Shown here: positions 24,098 through 32,289 of the stretch, piece after piece | How the letters are laid out: each line of letters starts with the position of its first letter | Position numbering within the stretch: position 1 is the stretch's first letter | Assembly (NCBI RefSeq): GCF_900114925.1 | Contig: NZ_FOUR01000005.1 | Location: forward strand, 241,267 to 305,266 | Length of the DNA stretch: 64,000 bases | Reading direction: 5' to 3' | Origin: Marinobacter pelagius | GTDB lineage: Bacteria; Pseudomonadota; Gammaproteobacteria; Pseudomonadales; Oleiphilaceae | The notes under the pieces: model-generated | The model's input: the letters and a program-made list of their open reading frames with translations, nothing else | What the model was told of the DNA's origin: nothing | Databases searched by the model: none | Made by a program: the position numbers and the translations under genes

Positions 24098-27016
24098 ATG
24101 ATCGGATTTAGCAGCGGATTGCGCCTCCTGGCCCTGGCCAGCCTCGGACTGGTCGGGCTGACCGGATGTTTTGAGGGACAGATCAGCGAAGGGCAGGAGG
24201 AAATGCTTTCCGACCAGCCCTTTGCCTATGTGGTCCGGGACTACCCGGACATGGGTGAGACCGCCTCGGTCAACGCCCGGCCGCCGCTGGACCCCCGGGC
24301 GCCCTATGCGTTCAAACCCGGGGCAAAGCTGATGGTGCGGGACCGGATTGCTCTCAGTTCGGACGAACGCCACGTGCTGGCGGGGTATTTCGGCGGGGAC
24401 TATGACGTCAAGGATCTGGATGTCTCGCCGGACGGCGAGCGGATGGTGTTTGCCGCCCATGGCCCGGCGGACAGCCCGGACAACTTCACCTGGAACATTT
24501 TCGAGTACACCTTCGCCACCGGTAAGGTGCGCCGGATCTTCGAGGACGATCTGGTGGCCAACGCCGGTGAGGACACCAACCCCACCTACACCAACGAAGG
24601 CCGGATCATTTTCTCCTCCAGTCGCCAGCACTCCCGGGGCGACTGGCAGAAGCTTGACCTGCGAGAGTACCTGGAAGACTTCGACGAGCCGGCCTCGCTA
24701 CTGCACTCGGTTAAACCGGATGGCAGCGAGCTGGTACAGATCACCTTCGGTGAATTTCACGATATCGAGCCCAGCACCATGAACGACGGGCACGTGGTGT
24801 TCATCCGGTTTGGTCGCATCTATGAAACCCTGACCGACTGTACCCTGGAAAACATCGACGACCCGAACTTCAACCAGCATCCTCATGGCGGCGGGTACGG
24901 CCAGGGCAACGGCAACGGCTTCCCTTCTGGCCTGGAAGATCCGAAGGAATGGACCGTAGAGGATAAGTGCGGCGCCTCTCTTGCCAGTGAGGTCGAGGGT
25001 GAGCGGGTGTTCGTGGAAGACGTGCTGAGCATGTACCGCATTACCCCAGCCGGCGGTAACGTGCACCGTTACTTCGGCAGCCTGAGCGAGGAGTTCTCCG
25101 ACGCCTCCTTCATCCATTACATGGACCCGATTCCCCTGGATGACGGCAACCTGCTGACCACCATGCGCCATATCTACAACCCGATCTACGGTGGTGATGT
25201 GGTGAAAATCAACAGCAAGAACTTTTTTGCTGTTGGCAAGCCCGTGGACGAGAGCGTGATCGGCGAAGCCGAGGAATCCATGACTCCGGGGCTGGTCAAT
25301 TTCTATCCCGATCAGGTCTCTCCAAATGGTTGGTACAGCGCCGTTGCACCCTACAACGACGGCTCTGCCCGCCTGCTGGCGAGCTGGGCCCAGTGCCTGA
25401 CCACCGATGGCACCACCAGTACCCCGTGTGAGGGCAGTGCCACCACCGAGGACCTGGGCGAACCGCGATACGGTATCTGGATGGTAGACCCCACCGAGAA
25501 CACCCGGTTGCCGGTAGTTCAGGGCCACGAGCGTGCCCTCTACACCGACATCGTCATCGCCGATCGTAACGAGCTGGCTGAGCCCTACACCGGTGAGCGC
25601 CACGACCTGCAACTGGAAGACAACACCGCCCTGTTCGAAATTCGCAGCATCTACGATATGGACGGCGCCGACATGGCCGAGCTGTACGACGGCGGCATCG
25701 AGACCCGCCGGGATCCCAGTCTGACCCATCCGGACGATCGCTCCGAACGCTTTATCCGGGTGGTTGGCGTACGCCAGATTCCCCCGGAACTGGAGCAGGC
25801 GATCCTGACCGACGAGATCCTGAACCCGCCCGATGGTCCGCAGCCGCCGCTGGGCCTGACACCGCTGGTGGGTTCCGGTAACCGGATTCTCTACGATGTG
25901 TTGTCTTACGCGATGGTCGAGCCGGACGGCTCCGCCATGGTCAAGGTACCGGCGGACACCAACTTCAGCTTCGAGGTGGTGAACAAGTACGGCAAGCGGG
26001 TGGATCTGATTGCCGCGCCCGACTACAACTACAACTACCTGATGCAGCATCCCCAGCCACTGCGCCTGGAGGAGGGCGAGAAGCTCAAGTGTTATGGCTG
26101 CCACGACCCGGAAGTGGACATTCCCCACGCCCGCACCGATGTCGAACTGGCCTCCGCCAACCCGGGTGCGCCAGGCGACGGCATGCCGTTCCCCAATGCC
26201 AATCCGCAGATCCGGGCGGTGCAGTGGAAAGACACCATGGCCCAGGCATTGGTGGACTCCCTTCAGGGCCTTCAGGCTACCTGGGCGGACACCATGCATT
26301 TCGAGGATTTCTGGACCAATCCGCCCGATCCATCCCTGGCTTTTGAAGTGCGCTACAGCGGCCTGACCACACCGAAGCCGGTCACGGATCCGAGCTGTCT
26401 GACCAACTGGACCGCGGACTGCAAGGCCACCATCAACTACCAGGAGCACATCCAGCCGATCTGGCGGGAATGCCGGACCAACCCGAGTACCGGCAAGACC
26501 ACCTCATGCCAGAACTGCCACACCGCCGCCGAACAGGGTGGAAAGCCCTGCCCCGGAGACTCGGGCAGTGGCGCCTCGAATGGCCTGTTGCTGGGTGATG
26601 GCCATGCTTCCTGGGATGGTCGCCAGCTCGAATCCTATGTCGAGCTGTTCGAACCGGATTACTACATCCGAGAGACCGAGGGCGGTGTTTGGATCGAGGT
26701 GGACAAGACCAACCTTGATACCGAATGCCCGGACGGCGTCCAGGGCGATATGACGGTCCTGCCAGACCCGGGCGTCTGCTTCGCCCGCCGCCTGATGAGT
26801 GCCCGCGGGGCCATTGCCAGTGCCCGCTTCTTCAGTCTGTTCGATAACGATCCGGATGACGACGAGTATGAGGTGGAAACCGCCGAAACTGACGCCATCC
26901 GGCAGAGCCACATGGGCATGCTCACCGAAGCCGAGCTCCGCTTGATTGCGGAATGGCTGGATACCGGTGCCCACATCTACAACGACCCGGACAAGTTCGA
27001 ATTCCCGACACAATAA
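24098..27016 (+). CDS. Diheme cytochrome c lipoprotein with PD40 beta-propeller (HzsA-like)
   Basis: A 972-residue exported lipoprotein. ATG 24098 is preferred to 24077 because GGAGAG precedes it. The lipobox is LTGC (C24). The N-terminal two thirds contain beta-propeller/PD40 repeats of TolB type (e.g. DLDVSPDGERMVFAAH, PTYTNEGRIIFSSSRQH). Two heme-c sites follow: CYGCH (665-669) and CQNCH (804-808). The architecture resembles the alpha subunit of hydrazine synthase and related multi-domain cytochromes, but hydrazine synthesis is not implied. It is 66 bp after the TonB-like gene and in the same direction, so it is probably part of the operon. Confidence 0.7.
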   Translation: MIGFSSGLRLLALASLGLVGLTGCFEGQISEGQEEMLSDQPFAYVVRDYPDMGETASVNARPPLDPRAPYAFKPGAKLMVRDRIALSSDERHVLAGYFGGDYDVKDLDVSPDGERMVFAAHGPADSPDNFTWNIFEYTFATGKVRRIFEDDLVANAGEDTNPTYTNEGRIIFSSSRQHSRGDWQKLDLREYLEDFDEPASLLHSVKPDGSELVQITFGEFHDIEPSTMNDGHVVFIRFGRIYETLTDCTLENIDDPNFNQHPHGGGYGQGNGNGFPSGLEDPKEWTVEDKCGASLASEVEGERVFVEDVLSMYRITPAGGNVHRYFGSLSEEFSDASFIHYMDPIPLDDGNLLTTMRHIYNPIYGGDVVKINSKNFFAVGKPVDESVIGEAEESMTPGLVNFYPDQVSPNGWYSAVAPYNDGSARLLASWAQCLTTDGTTSTPCEGSATTEDLGEPRYGIWMVDPTENTRLPVVQGHERALYTDIVIADRNELAEPYTGERHDLQLEDNTALFEIRSIYDMDGADMAELYDGGIETRRDPSLTHPDDRSERFIRVVGVRQIPPELEQAILTDEILNPPDGPQPPLGLTPLVGSGNRILYDVLSYAMVEPDGSAMVKVPADTNFSFEVVNKYGKRVDLIAAPDYNYNYLMQHPQPLRLEEGEKLKCYGCHDPEVDIPHARTDVELASANPGAPGDGMPFPNANPQIRAVQWKDTMAQALVDSLQGLQATWADTMHFEDFWTNPPDPSLAFEVRYSGLTTPKPVTDPSCLTNWTADCKATINYQEHIQPIWRECRTNPSTGKTTSCQNCHTAAEQGGKPCPGDSGSGASNGLLLGDGHASWDGRQLESYVELFEPDYYIRETEGGVWIEVDKTNLDTECPDGVQGDMTVLPDPGVCFARRLMSARGAIASARFFSLFDNDPDDDEYEVETAETDAIRQSHMGMLTEAELRLIAEWLDTGAHIYNDPDKFEFPTQ

Positions 27017-27035
27017 AAGAATAAGGAGACGTAAC

Positions 27036-27713
27036 GTGACCATTGCTGTGACCCAGGAGGATGTAATTGAACTGGATCGATGGAGCGTGCCAGACCTTGA
27101 AATGCAACGGGACGGCTGGAGCGTCCCGCCCCGGGACAGCTGGCGGATTGACCGCCGGCTGCGCCAGACCCGGGTATCCGCCAAAACCAGCACACTGTTT
27201 ACACGGTTCAACAGCCATTACCTGCTGATCCAGATCAACCGGCGCAAGAAAGACCTGCCGGAGCAGGTGCTTGACCTGACCTTCGTCCAGGAAGAACCCA
27301 GGGAGATCCGGGATTACCGGTTGGGCCTCTGGCTCGTCGGGGCTATCTGCATGACCGTACCCGCGGCCCTGTATTCGGTTTTCCCGGCACCGCTGCCCTG
27401 GCTCATCGCACCGCTGGTGCTGGCGGTCGTCTTCATGTCCCTCGCCGTTCGCACCACCCGGCATGTCTTCGAGTTCCGGGCCCTCAACAGTGATGTGGTG
27501 TTGTTCACCATCGACGCCCGCACCCCGAGCCGCGAGCGGGTAGACCTGTTCCTGACCGAGCTCCGGGAAGGCATACTCCGTGGCCAGCGGCAGCTGCCCG
27601 AGGGCAAACGGCGAATTCCCCTGGCTGTCGCGGAAATGCGCCGGCTGGCGGAAGCCGGAGTGATCGGAAAAGACGATTACGAGCAAATCAAGCGCAACTG
27701 GTTTGCCATGTAA
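27036..27713 (+). CDS. Membrane protein with SHOCT-like C-terminus
   Basis: A 225-residue protein starting at GTG 27036, six bases after AGGAGA; a longer ORF exists but runs into the previous gene. Residues 1-90 are soluble and charged. Two membrane helices follow (about 97-116 and 118-138), with a PH-like or beta segment between 140 and 190. The end, EMRRLAEAGVIGKDDYEQIK, matches the pattern of SHOCT oligomerisation motifs. The role is unknown. It lies 19 bp after the cytochrome lipoprotein gene and is probably the last gene of the operon. Confidence 0.6.
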   Translation: MTIAVTQEDVIELDRWSVPDLEMQRDGWSVPPRDSWRIDRRLRQTRVSAKTSTLFTRFNSHYLLIQINRRKKDLPEQVLDLTFVQEEPREIRDYRLGLWLVGAICMTVPAALYSVFPAPLPWLIAPLVLAVVFMSLAVRTTRHVFEFRALNSDVVLFTIDARTPSRERVDLFLTELREGILRGQRQLPEGKRRIPLAVAEMRRLAEAGVIGKDDYEQIKRNWFAM

Positions 27714-27736
27714 TCGGGGACTGACGTTGGTAATGG

Positions 27737-27753
27737 GCGGCGGGGACCGCCGC
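27737..27753. terminator. Hairpin between convergent genes
   Basis: A 7-bp perfect stem, GCGGCGG with CCGCCGC, and a 3-base loop, located between the ends of the envelope operon and exoD. No T-run is present. Confidence 0.4.
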
Positions 27754-27755
27754 TC

Positions 27756-28352
27756 TCACCCCATCAACCCGGACACCACAAACCAGAAAGTACCCAGGGT
27801 GACGGTTGTCGCGAATAGTGCCAGCAACCCGTCCCGGGCGATCATCGCCAACCCGAACGCCATCAGCGCCAGCCCACCACCATTGGCACTGAACGGCACC
27901 ACCTCCATGGCCGGCATGGCCAGCGCCACCGACATACACACCACGGCCATCAGATATTGCCCCGCGCCTCGGGTGAGCCAGACCAGGCGTGGCCTGGTGT
28001 ACCGGTCCAGGTAGCGCGCGGGTTTCTCCACCCAGTCCAGGCCCCTGGTCAGTTTCGCCTGTGCCACCCTCCGGTTGGCAAGGGCCGCTGGCAGCCAGAT
28101 GGAGTGGCGCAGGAACAGCAGCTGGCCAAGCGTCAGCAATACCAGCAACCCGAGCACGGTGGGCACACCGGGAATGTCGCCAATGAGCGGTGCAACCACA
28201 ACCAGACCCGCCACCAGGGCGACCGGGCCGAAGGAACGCTCCCCGACCGCACTCAGGATGTCCGCCACCGAAACCTCAGCCTGGCCATCGGTACGGGTGC
28301 GCAGGCGGTCCAGCAGTTGCTCGAGGTTTTCCGGATCGTCCGGCTGGTTCAT
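27756..28352 (-). CDS. ExoD family membrane protein
   Basis: A 198-residue protein matching the ExoD family (exopolysaccharide synthesis, ExoD). It has an N-terminal soluble part with VSVADILSAVGERSFGPVAL, then hydrophobic segments including GDIPGVPTVLGLLVLLTLGQ and four or more membrane spans. In rhizobia exoD affects exopolysaccharide production and alkali tolerance; the biochemical function is not known. It sits 22 bp upstream of nothing in the same operon except possibly the SDR gene, which ends just before its start. Confidence 0.78.
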   Translation of the reverse strand: MNQPDDPENLEQLLDRLRTRTDGQAEVSVADILSAVGERSFGPVALVAGLVVVAPLIGDIPGVPTVLGLLVLLTLGQLLFLRHSIWLPAALANRRVAQAKLTRGLDWVEKPARYLDRYTRPRLVWLTRGAGQYLMAVVCMSVALAMPAMEVVPFSANGGGLALMAFGLAMIARDGLLALFATTVTLGTFWFVVSGLMG

Positions 28353-28374
28353 GGGGTATGGTGTCCTCCGGTAC

Positions 28375-29031
28375 TCAGAATTCGCAATCCCGGCCTTCCC
28401 AGTCCCTGAAACAACCGGTTTCGGACAAGGTCAGCCCGTCAATCTGCTTACGCAAGCCCGGTACCGCATCCTCAAGGGTCAGATCCGCCGACTCGCCACC
28501 CATATCCGTGGCAATCCATCCCGGGTGGTAAATACCCACGGCAATGCCGTCGCTCTCAAGGCTCACGGCAAGATTGCGCCCGAGATTGATGGCCGCGGCC
28601 TTGGAGGCTCGATAAATGAACCGGTTGCCAGCTGGCGTTTGCTGCGAGCCCATCTTGCTGGCGATGATCGCGATCCTTGGGGTTTCACCAGCATCTTTAC
28701 TGGCTCTCAGATTGGCCAGCAACGCCTGAACCACCAGAAAAACCCCGGTGACATTGACCGCGAAGGTCTGTGCCCAGTCTTCGGCGGCATAGCCGGTCTC
28801 CAGTTCATCGAACTTGTCCAGCGAAACGCCGGCGTTGCAGACCAGGGTCGAGATCGGCTGCCCTTCGAGTCGTTTGGCGAGCGCCTGGATGCTGGCCGGA
28901 TCGGTAACATCCAGGGGCTCCATGCCTGGCGCGCTTCGGGCCGTTGCGATCACTGTCTGCCCGGCATCGCGCCATTGCTCGGCTAACGCCTGGCCGATAC
29001 CCCGGTTGGCGCCTGTGATGAGTATTGTCAT
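28375..29031 (-). CDS. Short-chain dehydrogenase/reductase
   Basis: A 218-residue NAD(P)-dependent oxidoreductase of the classical SDR family. The cofactor motif is TGANRGIG (6-13), followed by NAG (CNAGVS) and the catalytic YxxxK in YRASK with the upstream Ser (ASKMGS). The C-terminus, HPGWIATDMGG, is typical of the SDRs called CsgA/YciK-like. The substrate is unknown. It is on the same strand as exoD, whose start is 22 bp downstream of this gene's stop, so they may share a transcript. Confidence 0.82.
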   Translation of the reverse strand: MTILITGANRGIGQALAEQWRDAGQTVIATARSAPGMEPLDVTDPASIQALAKRLEGQPISTLVCNAGVSLDKFDELETGYAAEDWAQTFAVNVTGVFLVVQALLANLRASKDAGETPRIAIIASKMGSQQTPAGNRFIYRASKAAAINLGRNLAVSLESDGIAVGIYHPGWIATDMGGESADLTLEDAVPGLRKQIDGLTLSETGCFRDWEGRDCEF

Positions 29032-29173
29032 GACGAAGACCTTTTGGCTTGGTAGATACGGGTATGCGTAGGGCCTAGGAATACCAGCTTGGTCAGGTCA
29101 GGGGAAGTGGTCAGAGGCTACAGTTGTGGGGCAGGGCAAGGCTCCCAACGCTGAGAGCCTTTCGAACGAATGG

Positions 29174-29419
29174 CTAGAGCTTGGCAAAGGCGGCATCAAA
29201 ATCCGCCGCGGCTGCATCCGTGAATTCAAAGGTATCGCGAATATAGGCAAGGGTATTCTTCTCGGTCTCGGTGACCCCGGGCCCGTCCTGCGCCGACTTG
29301 AACAGCTCGGCCACCTCATCCTTGGAAAGCTTGCCTTCCCCGCGCCCCGTAGTGTGCTTGCGGGCCAGGTCCAGCAGTTCTTTCTCGTACTTCTGACCAT
29401 CAATCGTTTCGTAAGCCAT
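29174..29419 (-). CDS. Small acidic protein of unknown function
   Basis: An 81-residue soluble protein. The start at 29419 (MAYETIDGQKYEKELLDLAR) is preferred over an upstream ATG (29506) that would lie close to the promoter. It is mostly helical. RGEGKLSKDEVAELF resembles the second half of an EF-hand loop (Gly6, Leu8, Glu12), but the position-1 Asp is missing, so calcium binding is doubtful. It is monocistronic, downstream of ssrA. The composition is that of a native, expressed gene. Confidence 0.6.
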   Translation of the reverse strand: MAYETIDGQKYEKELLDLARKHTTGRGEGKLSKDEVAELFKSAQDGPGVTETEKNTLAYIRDTFEFTDAAAADFDAAFAKL

Positions 29420-29527
29420 AACAGAATCTACTCCATGTAACGTCAATGCGGCATCGCACTGCACGAAGGCTCCCTGTGCAGGCGCTGGGTACGAAAGATC
29501 GAACAACGAAATCGATCATTCAGAAAA

Positions 29528-29556
29528 ATAGAAGCACAGGAAAGGGTAGTGTGCAA
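29528..29556 (-). promoter_or_regulatory. Candidate promoter for the small acidic protein gene
   Basis: Reading leftward, TTGCAC (29556-29551), 17 bp, TTCTAT (29533-29528). The predicted start point is about 100 bp upstream of the ATG at 29419. Confidence 0.35.
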
Positions 29557-29598
29557 ATTTTAAACAATGCGTGGTGATCGGGATGGTGGGGCAGAAAT

Positions 29599-29628
29599 GA
29601 AAAAGGCTCCCGGGGTCGGGAGCCTTTT
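29599..29628 (-). terminator. Intrinsic terminator of ssrA
   Basis: AAAAGGCTCCCGG pairs with CGGGAGCCTTTT. On the minus strand the stem runs into TTTTTC, 8 bp after the CCA end of tmRNA. Confidence 0.85.
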
Positions 29629-29635
29629 GGGTGTT

Positions 29636-30000
29636 TGGTGGAGACGGCGGGAATTGAACCCGCGTCCGCCAGTACTCAGCCTTGAGGTCTACATGTTTAG
29701 CGTCTCTCTATTGATTTAAGTTCAAGCGACCCGAGAGCCAGGGTGCAAGAACCGAGTTCTTTAAATCTTAGCCGTTAACCAGTGAACTCTGGGTAACGGA
29801 GCATCCCGTAAGCGATGACGTCCTGAGATGTTGCTTCCGGGCTACGGGCGACCCGGTCAGGACGACTAGCAGCTTACGCTGCTAGTGCGTAGTTTTCGTC
29901 GTTTGCGACTATTGCGTTGCAGCTTTGGATTAACGAGATTGGCTGCCATCTCGACATGCACTCAAGGGTTCGCCACCAGCGTCGAAGCCATGTCGTCCCC
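29636..30000 (-). ncRNA. ssrA: Transfer-messenger RNA (tmRNA)
   Basis: The 5' end GGGGACGACATGGCTTCGAC and the 3' end with TTCAATTCCCGCC and CCA form the alanyl-tRNA-like domain, about 365 nt in total. The tag reading frame lies at 29906-29874 and encodes ANDENYALAA followed by TAA; the resume codon is GCA. With SmpB (encoded 1.6 kb away) it rescues stalled ribosomes and marks the unfinished protein for proteolysis, including by FtsH, which is also in this window. The tag matches those of marine gammaproteobacteria. Confidence 0.97.
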
Positions 30001-30011
30001 TTAGTTGTTTC

Positions 30012-30041
30012 AGTATATGTGTCCGGAATACCGGACTTCAA
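30012..30041 (-). promoter_or_regulatory. Probable ssrA promoter
   Basis: Reading leftward, TTGAAG (30041-30036), 18 bp, TATACT (30017-30012). The -10 ends 11 bp before the mature 5' end, consistent with RNase P trimming of a short leader. Confidence 0.5.
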
Positions 30042-30073
30042 GGGTTAATTGCGCTATTTATACTTACCCCGGC

Positions 30074-31492
30074 TCAGCTTGCGTGGCGCTTCAAGGCTTT
30101 GGGCCGTCCGGCCAGAGCCGCGTGGCTCAGGGCCTGGAAGCTCTCCCGGAAGTAATCCATCACGGCATCCGGATCGGCGTGAATCGCCTTGTCCACGGTG
30201 ATGCCGAATTGCACGGTGCCGGCATAGCTCAGGATGCTCATGCCGATACCGATGGTGCCGCTCTGGGGCACCCAGAACATGGGCTGGGTCAGCTTGCTGC
30301 CTGCCAGATACAGGGACTCTTTGGGGCCGGGCACGTTGGTCAGCACGGCGGAGGCCTTGTTGCTGAGCAGATCCAGCGCCCGCCGTTCGATAACATCGGG
30401 ACCCCGACCGAAGATATCAAGCAGGCTGTAGGTAACCTGGGCCTGATAGGACTGCTTGAGTCGGTTCATGTTCTCCTGCACCTGCCGGAAGCACATCAGC
30501 GGGTCCATCACTTCCACCGGAAGGGTGACCAGTACCAGGCCGAACTTGTTGCCGAGGGTTTCTATGGGCTGATCCAGCGGCCGCAGGTTGAATGGCACGG
30601 CCACGCGAATTCCGCACTCGGGGATTGTCTCCTTGTGAGCCGAAAAATGCCGCTGCAACGCTCCGGTGACGGTGCAGAGCAGGGCGTCGTTGATCGTGCC
30701 GCCCAAAGCCTTGGCGCAGGCCTTCACTTCGGCAAGATCCAGAGGATCCGCCCAGGCTACGTGCTTGCGTCCGGATAGTGGTTCCTTCAGACCGGTTCTG
30801 GGCTCTACCGGGGCCAGGCCAAGCTTGAGAAGGTCGAAGGCTACGCCGCTGGCGGTGGATGCCAGTTTCAGGGGGTAGTTGGGCTCATTGCGAACGGACT
30901 GAATGAACAGTCTTGCCTGATTGGTCGCCGTTTGCGCGCTGTCTACAGCACGATGCAGGAAGTTCTGGATTGTCGATCTCTGGTGGGATTTGGAGCGACG
31001 CTTGCGAGCCACTTTGCCCAGTCTGGGTTCCGGCGTTTTATCGGTCAATGACAGCATCACCCGCACCAGCGAGATGCCATCGGCGATGCAATGGTGAATG
31101 CGAATCAGCAGTGCACCGCCGTCACCGTAATTGTCGATGTAATGCATTTGCCAGAGCGGTTGCCGGAAATCCAGGGAGGTGCTGTTCATGTCACTGACCA
31201 GTTTCTGGAGCTCGGTTTTGTCCGCTTTGCCGGGCAGTGCAATGCGGTGCAGGTGGTTGTCCAGGTCGAACAAGGGGTCGTCCTGCCAGTAAGCCCGGTC
31301 TCCGGTGTCTATGACCCGTTGCCGGAACCGGTCGAAGCACAGAAATCGCTCTTCAAGCGTGTGCCGAAGCCGGCTCATTGAAACCGGCCGCTCCAGTGCC
31401 CATACCCCGCAGATCATCATGGGGTTCTGGGGGGTATCCATGCGCAGCCACGCGCGGTCTACGGAGGACATGGGCGTCTGTTTGGGTGACAT
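30074..31492 (-). CDS. Wax ester synthase / diacylglycerol acyltransferase (WS/DGAT)
   Basis: A 472-residue bifunctional acyltransferase of the WS/DGAT family. The active-site motif HHxxxDG is HHCIADG (H133, H134, D138), preceded by the PLW motif (QPLWQMHYID). A second family block, GGTINDALLCTVTGAL, lies near residue 270. It esterifies fatty acyl-CoA with a fatty alcohol (wax ester) or diacylglycerol (triacylglycerol) at the membrane, producing storage lipid. Marinobacter species carry several such genes, which supports the proposed host. The gene is monocistronic, between ssrA and smpB. Confidence 0.9.
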   Translation of the reverse strand: MSPKQTPMSSVDRAWLRMDTPQNPMMICGVWALERPVSMSRLRHTLEERFLCFDRFRQRVIDTGDRAYWQDDPLFDLDNHLHRIALPGKADKTELQKLVSDMNSTSLDFRQPLWQMHYIDNYGDGGALLIRIHHCIADGISLVRVMLSLTDKTPEPRLGKVARKRRSKSHQRSTIQNFLHRAVDSAQTATNQARLFIQSVRNEPNYPLKLASTASGVAFDLLKLGLAPVEPRTGLKEPLSGRKHVAWADPLDLAEVKACAKALGGTINDALLCTVTGALQRHFSAHKETIPECGIRVAVPFNLRPLDQPIETLGNKFGLVLVTLPVEVMDPLMCFRQVQENMNRLKQSYQAQVTYSLLDIFGRGPDVIERRALDLLSNKASAVLTNVPGPKESLYLAGSKLTQPMFWVPQSGTIGIGMSILSYAGTVQFGITVDKAIHADPDAVMDYFRESFQALSHAALAGRPKALKRHAS

Positions 31493-31632
31493 AAGCGGCT
31501 CCCTTTGCCATGCACCGGAAATCCCGAGTATAGGCCTGTTGGATTTCTGAACAAAGAGAGTGAGTATGCAATATACCTGTTGGCGCCGGCCATGACCGGC
31601 GTCAGGTATTTGTTAATCCGCGGGGAACGGAA

Positions 31633-32112
31633 TCAGACGTTGGCTTCGCGCAGGATGCGCTGCTTCTGGCGGTTCCAGTCGCGCTCCTTCTCGGTCGCGC
31701 GCTTATCGAATAGCTTCTTGCCTTTCACCAGTGCAATCTCGCACTTCACCTTGTTGTTTTTCCAGTAGAGAGCCAGCGGAATGCAGGTGTAACCGGCCTG
31801 GTTGACCTTGCCAACGATCTTGGCAATCTCCTTGGCGTGGAGCAGGAGCTTGCGGGTACGCGTCGGATCGGGGATCACGTGGGTGGAAACAGTGCTCAGG
31901 GGGGTGATGTGGGAGCCGAGCAACCAGGCCTCGCCGTCCTTGAGCAGTACATAGGCGTCCACCAGCTGTGCCTTGCCTGCCCGCAGGGACTTTACTTCCC
32001 AGCCCAGCAGGGCGAGACCCGCCTCAAAGCGTTCCTCGATGTGATATTCGTGCTTCGCCTTCTTGTTAAGCGCAATAGTATTGCTCGGCGTTCCGGGTTT
32101 CTTCTTACTCAT
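31633..32112 (-). CDS. smpB: SsrA-binding protein
   Basis: A 159-residue basic protein. It has the SmpB OB-fold core ([34 protein letters not shown]) and the basic tail ([20 protein letters not shown]) that reaches into the empty mRNA channel. It binds the tRNA-like part of tmRNA and delivers it to stalled ribosomes. Its gene lies on the same strand as ssrA with only the WS/DGAT gene between them, the usual loose linkage. Its length is typical. Confidence 0.96.
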   Translation of the reverse strand: MSKKKPGTPSNTIALNKKAKHEYHIEERFEAGLALLGWEVKSLRAGKAQLVDAYVLLKDGEAWLLGSHITPLSTVSTHVIPDPTRTRKLLLHAKEIAKIVGKVNQAGYTCIPLALYWKNNKVKCEIALVKGKKLFDKRATEKERDWNRQKQRILREANV

Positions 32113-32289
32113 GAATCAGTGATCCGGGTTCGGATAAATGAACGAACGGCCGGGCTTGCCCCGGCAAAACGCGCATTGTAGCCCAGGAGTGCCAGACCGG
32201 TCACGAAATCGCCGTAATCGTGACCGATCAGGCGTGCGACTTTGCCGGCATCAGCTACAATGGCGACGCAGATACTTTCAGGGAAATGC

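Noticed and set aside
24098..27016. Calling the diheme lipoprotein a hydrazine synthase subunit.
   Set aside because: Only the general architecture (propeller plus c-type hemes) is shared. No other anammox genes are present and the context is an envelope motor operon.
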